Of a stretch of DNA of 13,792 nt, positions 7,137-13,496 are shown in pieces. Each line of letters opens with the position of its first letter. The stretch's first letter is position 1. The stretch comes from Methanobacteriota archaeon (GTDB lineage Archaea; Methanobacteriota; Methanobacteria; Methanobacteriales; Methanobacteriaceae), in contig JAEZKE010000153.1 in the NCBI GenBank assembly GCA_023436175.1, positions 1 through 13,792 on the forward strand, written 5' to 3'. Position numbers and translations under genes: made by a program. Below the pieces are notes generated by a model, which saw only the letters and a program-made list of their open reading frames with translations, was not told the DNA's origin and searched no databases.

Positions 7137-7591
7137 CTTACTTCTAAAATCTTTTTCATTGGCTGTTTTTCCATCAATGACTTGGATCGTTTTATTTTTT
7201 TAAATATATCCTGTTCCTGATCCCTGTCAAGTAACTCTCTTGCTCGTGGAAAAATTTGGTTCTCCTCTTCATCTATATGATGGTCTAATATGTCATTGAG
7301 CACTTTCATTTTGGGTATCCATCTTTCATTGTCTTTATTGGTCTTTTTAAGCTCATGAAGAACTAATTTACCTACATGATGTTCTTGATATGATTTATTC
7401 ATTTCTGCTCTATCTTTTTCTCTTAATGCAGGATAAAGATATTTTTCTTCACCCATCATATGAATCTCTAATTGGGCTTTAATTTCATCGAAATTCTTTG
7501 TATCCCTCTTTTCTATTGTATCTTTTATCAGTCCTTTTACCACATTGTGGTCATTTTTTAAGAAATCATAAACGTTGTTAAATTCAGCCAT
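7133..7591 (-). CDS. Hemerythrin-like HHE domain protein, type A (A1)
   Basis: 152 residues forming a four-helix HHE (PF01814-type) protein that should bind a non-heme di-iron centre. Candidate ligands in order are H15 (NDHNVV), H44 and E48 (HMMGE), H71/H72 (QEHHVG), and H104/H105 with E109 (HHIDEEE). The spacing matches small HHE proteins rather than classical oxygen-carrying hemerythrin, whose HxxxH pair is missing. A basic tail of about 25 residues (KKIKRSK and onwards) is absent from the type B proteins. The start is set by GGGGGT 6 nt upstream. It follows gene B1 by 61 bp on the same strand, so the two are probably cotranscribed. Likely roles are oxygen or nitric oxide sensing, iron handling or stress protection; the sequence does not decide. 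About half of its residues match A2. Confidence 0.9.
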   Translation of the reverse strand: MAEFNNVYDFLKNDHNVVKGLIKDTIEKRDTKNFDEIKAQLEIHMMGEEKYLYPALREKDRAEMNKSYQEHHVGKLVLHELKKTNKDNERWIPKMKVLNDILDHHIDEEENQIFPRARELLDRDQEQDIFKKIKRSKSLMEKQPMKKILEVR

Positions 7592-7597
7592 ATTAAT

Positions 7598-7603
7598 ACC
7601 CCC
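7598..7603 (-). promoter_or_regulatory. Ribosome binding site of A1
   Basis: GGGGGT on the - strand, 6 nt before the ATG. It differs from the GGAGGT of the other HHE genes and may be weaker. Confidence 0.55.
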
Positions 7604-7652
7604 GCGTATAATATTCCCTAATAACTAAACTAAACCAATTACTATTCTTAAA

Positions 7653-8069
7653 TTATATTCTTTGAGATTTGAGTTCTTCAATTTGCTGTGCAATTTGATC
7701 TTCCTGCTCATTACTCAATATTTGGTCTGCTTCAGTGAATATTTTAGATTCTTCTTCCTCAATGTGATGTTCAAGTACGTCCTTAAGGACTTCTACTTTG
7801 GGTATCCACGCTTCATCATCTTTGCCTGTTGTGTTCAGTTCATTGAGTATTAATTTACCAGCGTGATGTTCCTCATAAGATTCTAAAGCAGTTTCTTTAT
7901 CCTGTTCCCTGATTTTTGGATATAAAAATTTTTCTTCACCTTCCATGTGCGTTTCTAACATTTTTCGTATTTGTGGGAACTGATCAGCATCCTTAGTTCT
8001 TATAACATGTTTTAACATTCCTGTAACTTCTTGATGATCCTGTTTTAACATATCAAATAATCTTGCCAT
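7653..8069 (-). CDS. Hemerythrin-like HHE domain protein, type B (B1)
   Basis: 138 residues, a single HHE domain. Candidate iron ligands are H12 (QDHQEV), H41 and E45 (HMEGEE), H68/H69 (EEHHAG), and H101/H102 with E106 (HHIEEEE). The C-terminus is acidic and helical (QQIEELKSQ). My ungapped comparison with B2 gives 86 identical residues of 138 (about 62 percent), with the same length and the same start MAxLFDMLKQDH. The start is fixed by a perfect GGAGGTGAT. It is the first gene of the downstream cassette (B1 then A1). Its leader is longer than that of B2 and contains hairpins. The protein should be cytoplasmic; an iron-based gas or redox role is inferred from the family only. Confidence 0.9.
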   Translation of the reverse strand: MARLFDMLKQDHQEVTGMLKHVIRTKDADQFPQIRKMLETHMEGEEKFLYPKIREQDKETALESYEEHHAGKLILNELNTTGKDDEAWIPKVEVLKDVLEHHIEEEESKIFTEADQILSNEQEDQIAQQIEELKSQRI

Positions 8070-8072
8070 AGA

Positions 8073-8081
8073 ATCACCTCC
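8073..8081 (-). promoter_or_regulatory. Ribosome binding site of B1
   Basis: GGAGGTGAT on the - strand, a full anti-16S match just upstream of the ATG. Confidence 0.8.
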
Positions 8082-8102
8082 AATTCTGTTAAAATACTCA
8101 AA

Positions 8103-8146
8103 GAAAATCTTCGATTTTCGAAAATTCAGAAATTCTATGAATTTCT
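8103..8146 (-). promoter_or_regulatory. Hairpin-rich leader of B1
   Basis: Two perfect inverted repeats lie between the shared promoter element and the B1 ribosome binding site: GAAAATC-TTC-GATTTTC (8103-8119) and AGAAATTC-TAT-GAATTTCT (8128-8146). ATTTTCGAAAAT (8114-8125) is itself a palindrome and offers an alternative fold. B2 has no such insert. They could act at RNA level or as a protein-binding site. Confidence 0.4.
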
Positions 8147-8177
8147 TAAATCTCGATTTTTTTAAATTATTTTCTTT

Positions 8178-8210
8178 TTAATTTGTAATATAATTTTTGA
8201 AAATATTAAT
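8178..8210 (-). promoter_or_regulatory. Promoter-like element upstream of B1, shared with B2
   Basis: On the - strand this reads ATTAATATTTTCAAAAAT followed by TATATTACAAATTAA. Nearly the same string occurs upstream of B2 at 9277-9310. TATATTA is a plausible TATA box about 110 nt before the B1 ATG. The remaining spacer up to the A2 stop (8211-8358) is AT-rich with no gene. Confidence 0.5.
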
Positions 8211-8358
8211 AAAAAATATTTACATTCCAGCAATAATTCAAAAATAAAATTATGGGTTTAAATTTATTTTATAAACTTAAATTTAGGAAGGTGAGTGCAA
8301 AAACAATGAATTTAATTCTAATTAATTTTTCATAGATAAGATAGTTCATATATTCAAT

Positions 8359-8793
8359 TTAAAGGTAAGATTTCACGTACCTTGATTTTTCATCTCTTAT
8401 TTTATCCAGTATACGCCTTTCCTCATCTTTGCTTATGATCTCCTTTGCTTTAGGGAATATTTTTTTCTCTTCTTCATCAATATGAAGCTCTATAATCTCT
8501 TGAAGTACTCCCATTTTTGGCATCCAGTGCTCATCATCTTTATCTAATTTATCCAGTTCATAGATCAATTTTTTGCCAAGTTCATGTTCCTCATATCTTT
8601 CAAGGACCATGAATGACTCTTTTTTCCTGAGTGCTGGATAGAAATATATTTCTTCTCCCAGCATGTGGGATTCCCATTCTTTTTGGATTTTAGGAAACTG
8701 TGAAGGGTCTTTATTTTGTATCGTTTCCCTCAAAAGATTCTTTATATTATCATGGTCATTTTTTAGTAATTCATAAACATTATTTTCTGCCAT
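8359..8793 (-). CDS. Hemerythrin-like HHE domain protein, type A (A2)
   Basis: 144 residues, a single HHE domain. Candidate iron ligands are H14 (NDHDNI), H43 and E47 (HMLGEE), H70 (EEHELG), and H104 with E108 (HIDEEE). The pattern is complete, but with single rather than paired histidines at the last two sites, unlike A1. It is the type A partner in the upstream cassette: it starts NNVYELLKNDH like A1, and its tail is shorter than that of A1. It follows B2 by only 29 bp, so the pair is almost certainly one transcript. The start is set by GGAGGGG. The helix 2-3 region (EEHELGKKLIYEL) resembles its neighbour B2 more than A1. Function is inferred from the family: a di-iron centre, sensing, storage or protection. 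Confidence 0.9.
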   Translation of the reverse strand: MAENNVYELLKNDHDNIKNLLRETIQNKDPSQFPKIQKEWESHMLGEEIYFYPALRKKESFMVLERYEEHELGKKLIYELDKLDKDDEHWMPKMGVLQEIIELHIDEEEKKIFPKAKEIISKDEERRILDKIRDEKSRYVKSYL

Positions 8794-8798
8794 ATTAT

Positions 8799-8805
8799 CC
8801 CCTCC
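8799..8805 (-). promoter_or_regulatory. Ribosome binding site of A2
   Basis: GGAGGGG on the - strand, 5 nt before the ATG, inside the 29-bp spacer after B2. Confidence 0.7.
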
Positions 8806-8822
8806 ACAATTTCTTGTACAAC

Positions 8823-9239
8823 TTACATTTTTTGTGATTTAAGTTCTTCAATTTGCTGAACTATTTTTTGCTCCTGTTGATCACTCAGCACTTCTCGCGC
8901 TTCATCAAAGATTTCAGACTCTTCTTCCTCGATATGATGATCCAGTACATCTTTTAGAACTTTTATTTTTGGTATGCATCTCTCATTTCCTCTTTGAGTA
9001 TTATCTATTTCTTTGAGCAATTTTTTACCTACTTCATGTTCTTCATAAGCTTCAAGCATTCCCTCTTTATCTTTATTCCTCAAAATAGGGTAAAAAAACT
9101 TTTCTTCACCCTCCATGTGCACTTCTAACATCTTTTTTACTTTTGGGTACTGAGAAGGGTCTTTACTTTTTATAGCCTGTTCTAACATGTTTGTAACTTC
9201 ATGATGGTCCTGTTTTAACATGTCAAATAATCCTGCCAT
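8823..9239 (-). CDS. Hemerythrin-like HHE domain protein, type B (B2)
   Basis: 138 residues, a single HHE domain. Candidate iron ligands are H12 (QDHHEV), H41 and E45 (HMEGEE), H68 (EEHEVG), and H101/H102 with E106 (HHIEEEE). It is the first gene of the upstream cassette and a close paralogue of B1 (same length, about 62 percent identity by my count). One oddity: the otherwise constant Trp of the W-I/M-P-K segment is Cys here (ERCIPK, residue 88), a single-base change from TGG to TGC. The start is set by GGAGGT 7 nt upstream. The HPP gene ends 99 bp upstream on the same strand, but a promoter-like element lies between, so a separate unit is likely, perhaps with read-through. Confidence 0.9.
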   Translation of the reverse strand: MAGLFDMLKQDHHEVTNMLEQAIKSKDPSQYPKVKKMLEVHMEGEEKFFYPILRNKDKEGMLEAYEEHEVGKKLLKEIDNTQRGNERCIPKIKVLKDVLDHHIEEEESEIFDEAREVLSDQQEQKIVQQIEELKSQKM

Positions 9240-9246
9240 TTAAAAT

Positions 9247-9252
9247 ACCTCC
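9247..9252 (-). promoter_or_regulatory. Ribosome binding site of B2
   Basis: GGAGGT on the - strand, 7 nt before the ATG. Confidence 0.7.
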
Positions 9253-9276
9253 ATGTCTTTTTGAGTATTTCTATTC

Positions 9277-9310
9277 TTAATTTGTAATATATATTTTGAA
9301 TATAGTAATA
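9277..9310 (-). promoter_or_regulatory. Promoter-like element upstream of B2, shared with B1
   Basis: The - strand reads ATTACTATATTCAAAATA then TATATTACAAATTAAG, nearly matching the B1 element at 8178-8210. The TATA-like part is about 50 nt before the B2 ATG, which fits a start site close to the ribosome binding site. Confidence 0.5.
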
Positions 9311-9338
9311 TTAATTAATTTAAAAATTTACATTTTGA

Positions 9339-9905
9339 TTAGGATTTATCTTTAGAAGAACCTGGCTTTCCTCCCCCAGTTCGTATTCTTCTAAGTACTT
9401 CACCAACAACTGCAATAATCAAGACACCTGCAATTAATGCAGATATTTGAGAAAGTGTCCTAAAAGCTCCTAAAGATACCAAAAGAGTTGTAGCTGCTGC
9501 CGGAGGGTGAGAAGATCTTAAAAACATGTTGATAAGTATAGTAAGGAAAATGGCAATTGCTGCTGCCCCTACCCATCCAGGGAGTAATTGATGGCTTACA
9601 AGAACTGAAGGAGTGGTCCATAAACTAAAAATAGCGATTCCAATTAATCCTGCGGCGATTCCAACATAATGACCAACTAAAATATTGTAAAAATGGGCAC
9701 TTTTAAGTCCAGGTGTTTCAACCTGTAAATAGGCAGTTGGTCCAAGGCTTGGAAAAAGCCATGGTTGACCTGCGATCAAACCTATAACTCCCGCAATTAA
9801 TATTAGAAATCCGCCCATAATTGGTGCCCAAATACTATCTGGGATCCTTGCGGTCCAGTTACCGACTGAATCCCCTGTTTTTTTTAAAGGATCTAAAATT
9901 CCCAT
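9339..9905 (-). CDS. HPP family integral membrane protein
   Basis: 188 residues with about four to five membrane segments (roughly 27-46, 72-96, 109-129, 134-150, 153-172). The signature is H133-P134-P135 in SSHPPAAATTLL, preceded by FPSLGPTAYL (51-60) and GHYVGIAAG (78-86), all typical of the HPP family (PF04982 type). Some cyanobacterial and plant members carry nitrite across membranes; most are uncharacterised, and several are fused to CBS domains, which are absent here. The C-terminus is a short charged cytoplasmic tail (GGGKPGSSKDKS). The strong AGGAGGCGAT before the ATG fixes the start. It lies upstream of four HHE genes and near a nitrate-reductase-like oxidoreductase, so a link to nitrogen oxides is possible but only inferred. 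Confidence 0.85.
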   Translation of the reverse strand: MGILDPLKKTGDSVGNWTARIPDSIWAPIMGGFLILIAGVIGLIAGQPWLFPSLGPTAYLQVETPGLKSAHFYNILVGHYVGIAAGLIGIAIFSLWTTPSVLVSHQLLPGWVGAAAIAIFLTILINMFLRSSHPPAAATTLLVSLGAFRTLSQISALIAGVLIIAVVGEVLRRIRTGGGKPGSSKDKS

Positions 9906-9913
9906 AATTATCG

Positions 9914-9919
9914 CCTCCT
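9914..9919 (-). promoter_or_regulatory. Ribosome binding site of the HPP gene
   Basis: AGGAGG (extended as AGGAGGCGAT) on the - strand, about 8 nt before the ATG. Confidence 0.75.
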
Positions 9920-10246
9920 AAAGTTAAAATTCAAAAATTTAGGATTCACAGGTTTAAAATTGACATTTAAAAATTTAAATAATATTCAAGCAGTTTAAAA
10001 TGCGCCTTTTGAGATCTAAGAGATATTGAATTTAAATTTTTAAAAATTTCTTTATAATAATTTGAATTTTAGTAGTAATAATTTTTTCTTAATTAGTAGT
10101 AATATTTTTAAAGTAGGATATTCAAAAGTATAACCTAAATACAGCCACGAAATTAAAATCGCACTTAATTAGTTATTTTAAGAAATAAACATTTATTAAT
10201 AACTTATTCAAGGTTATCTTGTCATTTAGATAACAATATGAAAAAC
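9920..10246. promoter_or_regulatory. Divergent regulatory region between the HPP and DUF2795 genes
   Basis: This 350-bp AT-rich spacer carries promoters in both directions and no gene. Seen here: a direct repeat TTAGTAGTAATA at 10069-10080 and 10093-10104 (period 24); an inverted repeat GTTATCT (10213-10219) / AGATAAC (10228-10234) just upstream of the DUF2795 ribosome binding site; and a TATA-like TTTATTAATAACTT near 10192-10205 that would start transcription inside that inverted repeat. On the - strand, TATTTAAATTTTTAAA near 9966-9981 is a possible HPP TATA box. Confidence 0.45.
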
Positions 10247-10254
10247 GAGGTGAT
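10247..10254 (+). promoter_or_regulatory. Ribosome binding site of the DUF2795 gene
   Basis: GAGGTGAT, 3 nt before the ATG, a full anti-16S match that confirms this small gene is real. Confidence 0.8.
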
Positions 10255-10257
10255 AAT

Positions 10258-10461
10258 ATGGCACAACGTGGTGGAATGACTGTAGAAATTGAAAAAGCTT
10301 TAAAAGGTATGAATTACCCAGCAAGTAAACAAGACTTAGTACAAAAAGCAAAACAGAATAATGCAAGTCAAGATGTAATTCAAACTATAGAAAAATTACC
10401 ACAAGATCAATTTAACTCTCCTACTGATGTTCAGAAAGCATGGGGACAAGGAAGGAGATAA
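10258..10461 (+). CDS. DUF2795 domain protein (small, function unknown)
   Basis: 67 residues matching the DUF2795 pattern: a first helix (IEKALKGMNYPASKQDLVQKA), a helix around NNASQDVIQTIEKLPQDQF, and the ending SPTDVQKAWGQ. The whole protein is one compact helical domain with a short basic tail (GQGRR). Its function is unknown; members are common in soil and aquatic bacteria and in some methanogens, often as small stand-alone genes. It is the only + strand gene in the right-hand region, with its own strong ribosome binding site, a hairpin in its leader and a clean terminator, so it is a one-gene unit. It is divergent from HPP and convergent with the molybdopterin oxidoreductase. The basic tail would allow nucleic-acid contact, but that is speculation. 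Confidence 0.82.
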   Translation: MAQRGGMTVEIEKALKGMNYPASKQDLVQKAKQNNASQDVIQTIEKLPQDQFNSPTDVQKAWGQGRR

Positions 10462-10463
10462 AA

Positions 10464-10500
10464 GTGGGAAATTATTCCCACAAAACACTTTTTTATTTTA
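10464..10500 (+). terminator. Terminator of the DUF2795 gene
   Basis: GTGGGAA (10464-10470) pairs perfectly with TTCCCAC (10475-10481) across ATTA, starting 3 nt after the stop. It is followed by CACTTTTTTATTTTA. This is the most GC-rich hairpin in the window and a strong candidate. Confidence 0.85.
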
Positions 10501-10544
10501 AAATATTATGTTTAATAGAATATCAATTCACTTTTTTAATTAAT

Positions 10545-13484
10545 TTAAGATGGTACTACAAGTGCCTGAGGAGCAGCTTGTTTAATACGTGTTAAAATCC
10601 AAGCCATTTGGCGCCTGTTTTGCCCGTCACATTCTTCACATACTGATTCAAGATCTTTATCCCTTAAACTCTTTGCAGCTTGAAGTAAGACAATCCACGA
10701 TATATGGCTTTCATTTGCAAGTAACCAGAGATCATGAAGGTCACGTACAAGACCTATACCTCCCGAACGAGGGCCATGGAAAATATCTTTTCTTAAATTC
10801 CCAGGTTCACTTTCTTTATGCTCAGCGTATTGATCTTTGAACTTTTCAATCATTTTGTAATGAGTTTTAGACCATGATGCAAGTAAGTTGCATGCAGAAT
10901 AAACATCAGGTTCATCCTTGTGATGCTCGGCTACGTCTTTAAATGCCTGTTCAAGTTGTTGTTCACTTTGATGCACAAGCCCTATATAATCTGCCACATG
11001 AATTTTTTCCTTCTCTTTCTCCACTACTTTTTCTTCTTGTACAGGCCTTATCTGGCCCCTTTCATCAGAGCCCATTTTCCCCATGCTTTTTACTCCTTTT
11101 ATGATTTTTTCCCCCAATCCTTTATGTTCAGATTCTTCAGGCCATCCGTATTCCTTGATTTTCCTAATTTTTACTGCCGTAAATTTGTAATATGGCTGTT
11201 TACTTACAGGATCCCATTCAGTTATGGTTAATTCATTTGCAGCCCTTGGACGTCCTGGTTTATCCCAGTAACCGTAATGGAAAGGCATAAAAATGTGTCC
11301 TGGCTTAATAGCTCCAATTAAGGCAGGGGCTTGTGCTTTACCTCTCCTTGATTCAACCTCAATCTTATCTCCTTCGTTTATGCTATATTTTTCAGCGTCT
11401 TCTTCAGATATTTGTACAAAAACATCAGGAGCTGCATTGTTTAGTTCCTGTGATCTTGCAGTTTTAGTACGTGTATGGAAGTGATATACTACACGTCCAG
11501 TAGTTAAACATAGAGAATACTCATCATCAGGTAGTTCATGGGGAGGCCGATAATCTGCTTCTTTTAAAATTGCTTTACCATTATAACTTTTTGCCCTGTA
11601 CTCTTGTGGTGATACAACTGCACCAGTTACCAGATCATGCCCATAATTTTCACAAAGATCAGGGTATGTCCTGAAATTACTATCCCAATAAAGCCGTTCT
11701 GTACCTTCAGGATGGTCTTCATTGCATGGCCATTGAATACCAGAACCACCAGTTAGTTTTTCATAAGTAATTCCAGTATAATCAACTAGTTTACCCACTG
11801 TACATTTTTTCCACGCTTCAAATGTACTCTCAGGATCATTCCACTTTAAAAGAGGGTTTCCATCTTTATCCTTAAATTCCATCCTATTTGCATAGTCAAG
11901 GAATATGTCAAGATCAGACTTAGCTTCACCGGGTGGATCTATTGCTTTATATGAAATATGCACTGTTCGGTCTGTATTTGTATATGTACCTGTTTTTTCA
12001 CCCCATAAAGCTGCAGGCAGCACTACATCTGCCAGTTCAGCTGTTTCTGTAAGGAAAGCATCATTTACAACTACGAAAAGATCCTCTTTGGAAAGTATCT
12101 TTCTAATTCGAGCCAGTTCAGGTAATGAAACTGCAGGATTTGTTGCTACGATCCACAGCATTTTTATTGAGCCCTGTTCTGCAAATCTGAATATTTGCAT
12201 AGCATGAGTTGGAGGAACCCATCCTGGGACTGTTCCATGTTCCACATTCCAAAGTTTTTCAAGCTCTGCTATATGATTAGGGTTATCCCAATTACGAAAT
12301 GCAGGTAAAGCCCCATCATCGCCAGTTTCACGAGTGTTTTGTGCTGTAGGCTGCCCGTTCATCTGTAATATTCCCGATCCTGGCTTTCCAATCAATCCTC
12401 TAAGGAGGTGCATATTATTAACTTGACATGCCGCTGCAGTCGCCTGCATTGACTGATAAACTCCCTGCAATACAGTTGAAAATAAGGTAGGAGTAGTTCC
12501 TACAATTTCTGCAACTTGTTTTAATTGAGCTGCTGGCACTCCAGTAATACTCTCTACTTTATCAGGAGTCCATTTAGAAACTATTTCTTTTAACCCTTCA
12601 AAACCAGTTGTATGTGCCTTAATATAGTCCTGATCTATATTACCTGCTTCAATCATTAAACTTAGAATTCCATTCATCAAAGCAACATTTGTGCCTACAT
12701 TAGGGGCTAAATGAATATCTGCCTTCTCTGCAGAATACGTTACTCTTGGGTCAACAACAATCAACTTCGGAGGGTCATTACCAGCAAGTCTATCTAAAAT
12801 TCTCATCCACAGAACAGTTTGTTGAGAGGCCATATTATGGCCCATTAAGAATATTGCATCCGTAACGTCTATATCTGCATAGGAACCAGGCTGCCCATCT
12901 GATCCAAACGTTTCCATTAATGCCTGAGCTGCAGTAGCTGTACATAGACGAGTATTGCCATCCATATGGGGAGTTCCAATACCTGCTTTACCAATAATTC
13001 CAATGTTATAGTATTCTTCAATGAACAACTGCCCAGTAGTATAAAATCCAAATGCATTACCCGTATACTTATCCCTAATTTCTTTGGAACGTTCTACAAT
13101 CAGATTCATTGCTTCATCCCAACTTGTTTCCTCAAGCTTTCCATTTTTTCGCATTAGAGGCTTTGTAAGTCTATCCTGACTTTGATTTGCAATCCATCCA
13201 TGAAGTCCCTTAGGCCCAAGACGACCTTTATTTACACGATCTTCTACACGCCCCCTAACACCTACTATTTTACCGTCTTTTACACCAATATCTAAACCAC
13301 AATCATTAGAACACAAAAGACATGCTGACTGTATCCATTCATCAGGTTCTTCAAGAATTCTTTCGTCCTTTCTTACAGGCCATTCTCCTTTATGAGGAGT
13401 TCTTTGACCCCATATTTCTTTTATACTATCATGTGTCTGTTTTACAGGATTTGAATCATCTATACTACCTGGCGGATTTTTCAT
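10545..13484 (-). CDS. Molybdopterin oxidoreductase (NarB/formate dehydrogenase-like) with a C-terminal helical domain
   Basis: 979 residues, cytoplasmic (no Tat signal). Residues about 48-772 form the bis-MGD oxidoreductase fold. C55-x2-C58-x3-C62 starts the Fe-S site, but the expected fourth Cys is Gly90 (GRLGPKGLHGW instead of LCPKG). NTRLC181 aligns with the molybdenum-ligating Cys of NarB-type nitrate reductases. GKPGSG (366-371), GQPTAQNTRETG (377-388), ATNPAVSLPE (447-456) and WGEKTGTYTNTDR (494-506) are cofactor and core motifs. The dinucleotide-binding C-terminal beta domain covers about 650-772. A charged linker (about 773-827) leads to a His/Glu-rich helical domain (828-979; H838, E841, E845, H854, H875, H917, E925, H927) that looks ferritin- or hemerythrin-like. 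The start has a perfect GGAGGTGAT. No electron-transfer subunit or cofactor gene lies nearby. The substrate is unknown: nitrate, formate or another oxo-acceptor. Confidence 0.88.
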   Translation of the reverse strand: MKNPPGSIDDSNPVKQTHDSIKEIWGQRTPHKGEWPVRKDERILEEPDEWIQSACLLCSNDCGLDIGVKDGKIVGVRGRVEDRVNKGRLGPKGLHGWIANQSQDRLTKPLMRKNGKLEETSWDEAMNLIVERSKEIRDKYTGNAFGFYTTGQLFIEEYYNIGIIGKAGIGTPHMDGNTRLCTATAAQALMETFGSDGQPGSYADIDVTDAIFLMGHNMASQQTVLWMRILDRLAGNDPPKLIVVDPRVTYSAEKADIHLAPNVGTNVALMNGILSLMIEAGNIDQDYIKAHTTGFEGLKEIVSKWTPDKVESITGVPAAQLKQVAEIVGTTPTLFSTVLQGVYQSMQATAAACQVNNMHLLRGLIGKPGSGILQMNGQPTAQNTRETGDDGALPAFRNWDNPNHIAELEKLWNVEHGTVPGWVPPTHAMQIFRFAEQGSIKMLWIVATNPAVSLPELARIRKILSKEDLFVVVNDAFLTETAELADVVLPAALWGEKTGTYTNTDRTVHISYKAIDPPGEAKSDLDIFLDYANRMEFKDKDGNPLLKWNDPESTFEAWKKCTVGKLVDYTGITYEKLTGGSGIQWPCNEDHPEGTERLYWDSNFRTYPDLCENYGHDLVTGAVVSPQEYRAKSYNGKAILKEADYRPPHELPDDEYSLCLTTGRVVYHFHTRTKTARSQELNNAAPDVFVQISEEDAEKYSINEGDKIEVESRRGKAQAPALIGAIKPGHIFMPFHYGYWDKPGRPRAANELTITEWDPVSKQPYYKFTAVKIRKIKEYGWPEESEHKGLGEKIIKGVKSMGKMGSDERGQIRPVQEEKVVEKEKEKIHVADYIGLVHQSEQQLEQAFKDVAEHHKDEPDVYSACNLLASWSKTHYKMIEKFKDQYAEHKESEPGNLRKDIFHGPRSGGIGLVRDLHDLWLLANESHISWIVLLQAAKSLRDKDLESVCEECDGQNRRQMAWILTRIKQAAPQALVVPS

Positions 13485-13487
13485 AAA

Positions 13488-13496
13488 ATCACCTCC
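13488..13496 (-). promoter_or_regulatory. Ribosome binding site of the molybdopterin oxidoreductase
   Basis: GGAGGTGAT on the - strand, 3 nt before the ATG; the full anti-16S match fixes the start. Confidence 0.8.

Noticed and set aside
8103..8146. Riboswitch in the B1 leader
   Set aside because: The hairpins are simple and A/T-rich, with no resemblance to a known riboswitch core; kept only as a structured leader.
8286..8332. SD-like GGAAGGTGAG followed by an 8-codon frame starting at 8306 on the + strand
   Set aside because: The spacing is too long (about 11 nt), the peptide is tiny and has no support; a chance match is likely.
10589..13157. Several + strand open frames opposite the molybdopterin oxidoreductase
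   Set aside because: They are antisense to a long conserved protein, have unlikely composition and no ribosome binding sites.
13250..13330. Sequencing error or frameshift as cause of the missing fourth Fe-S cysteine
   Set aside because: The frame is continuous, the flanking residues (GRL-PKGL) are conserved, and the Gly codon GGG is two substitutions away from a Cys codon.
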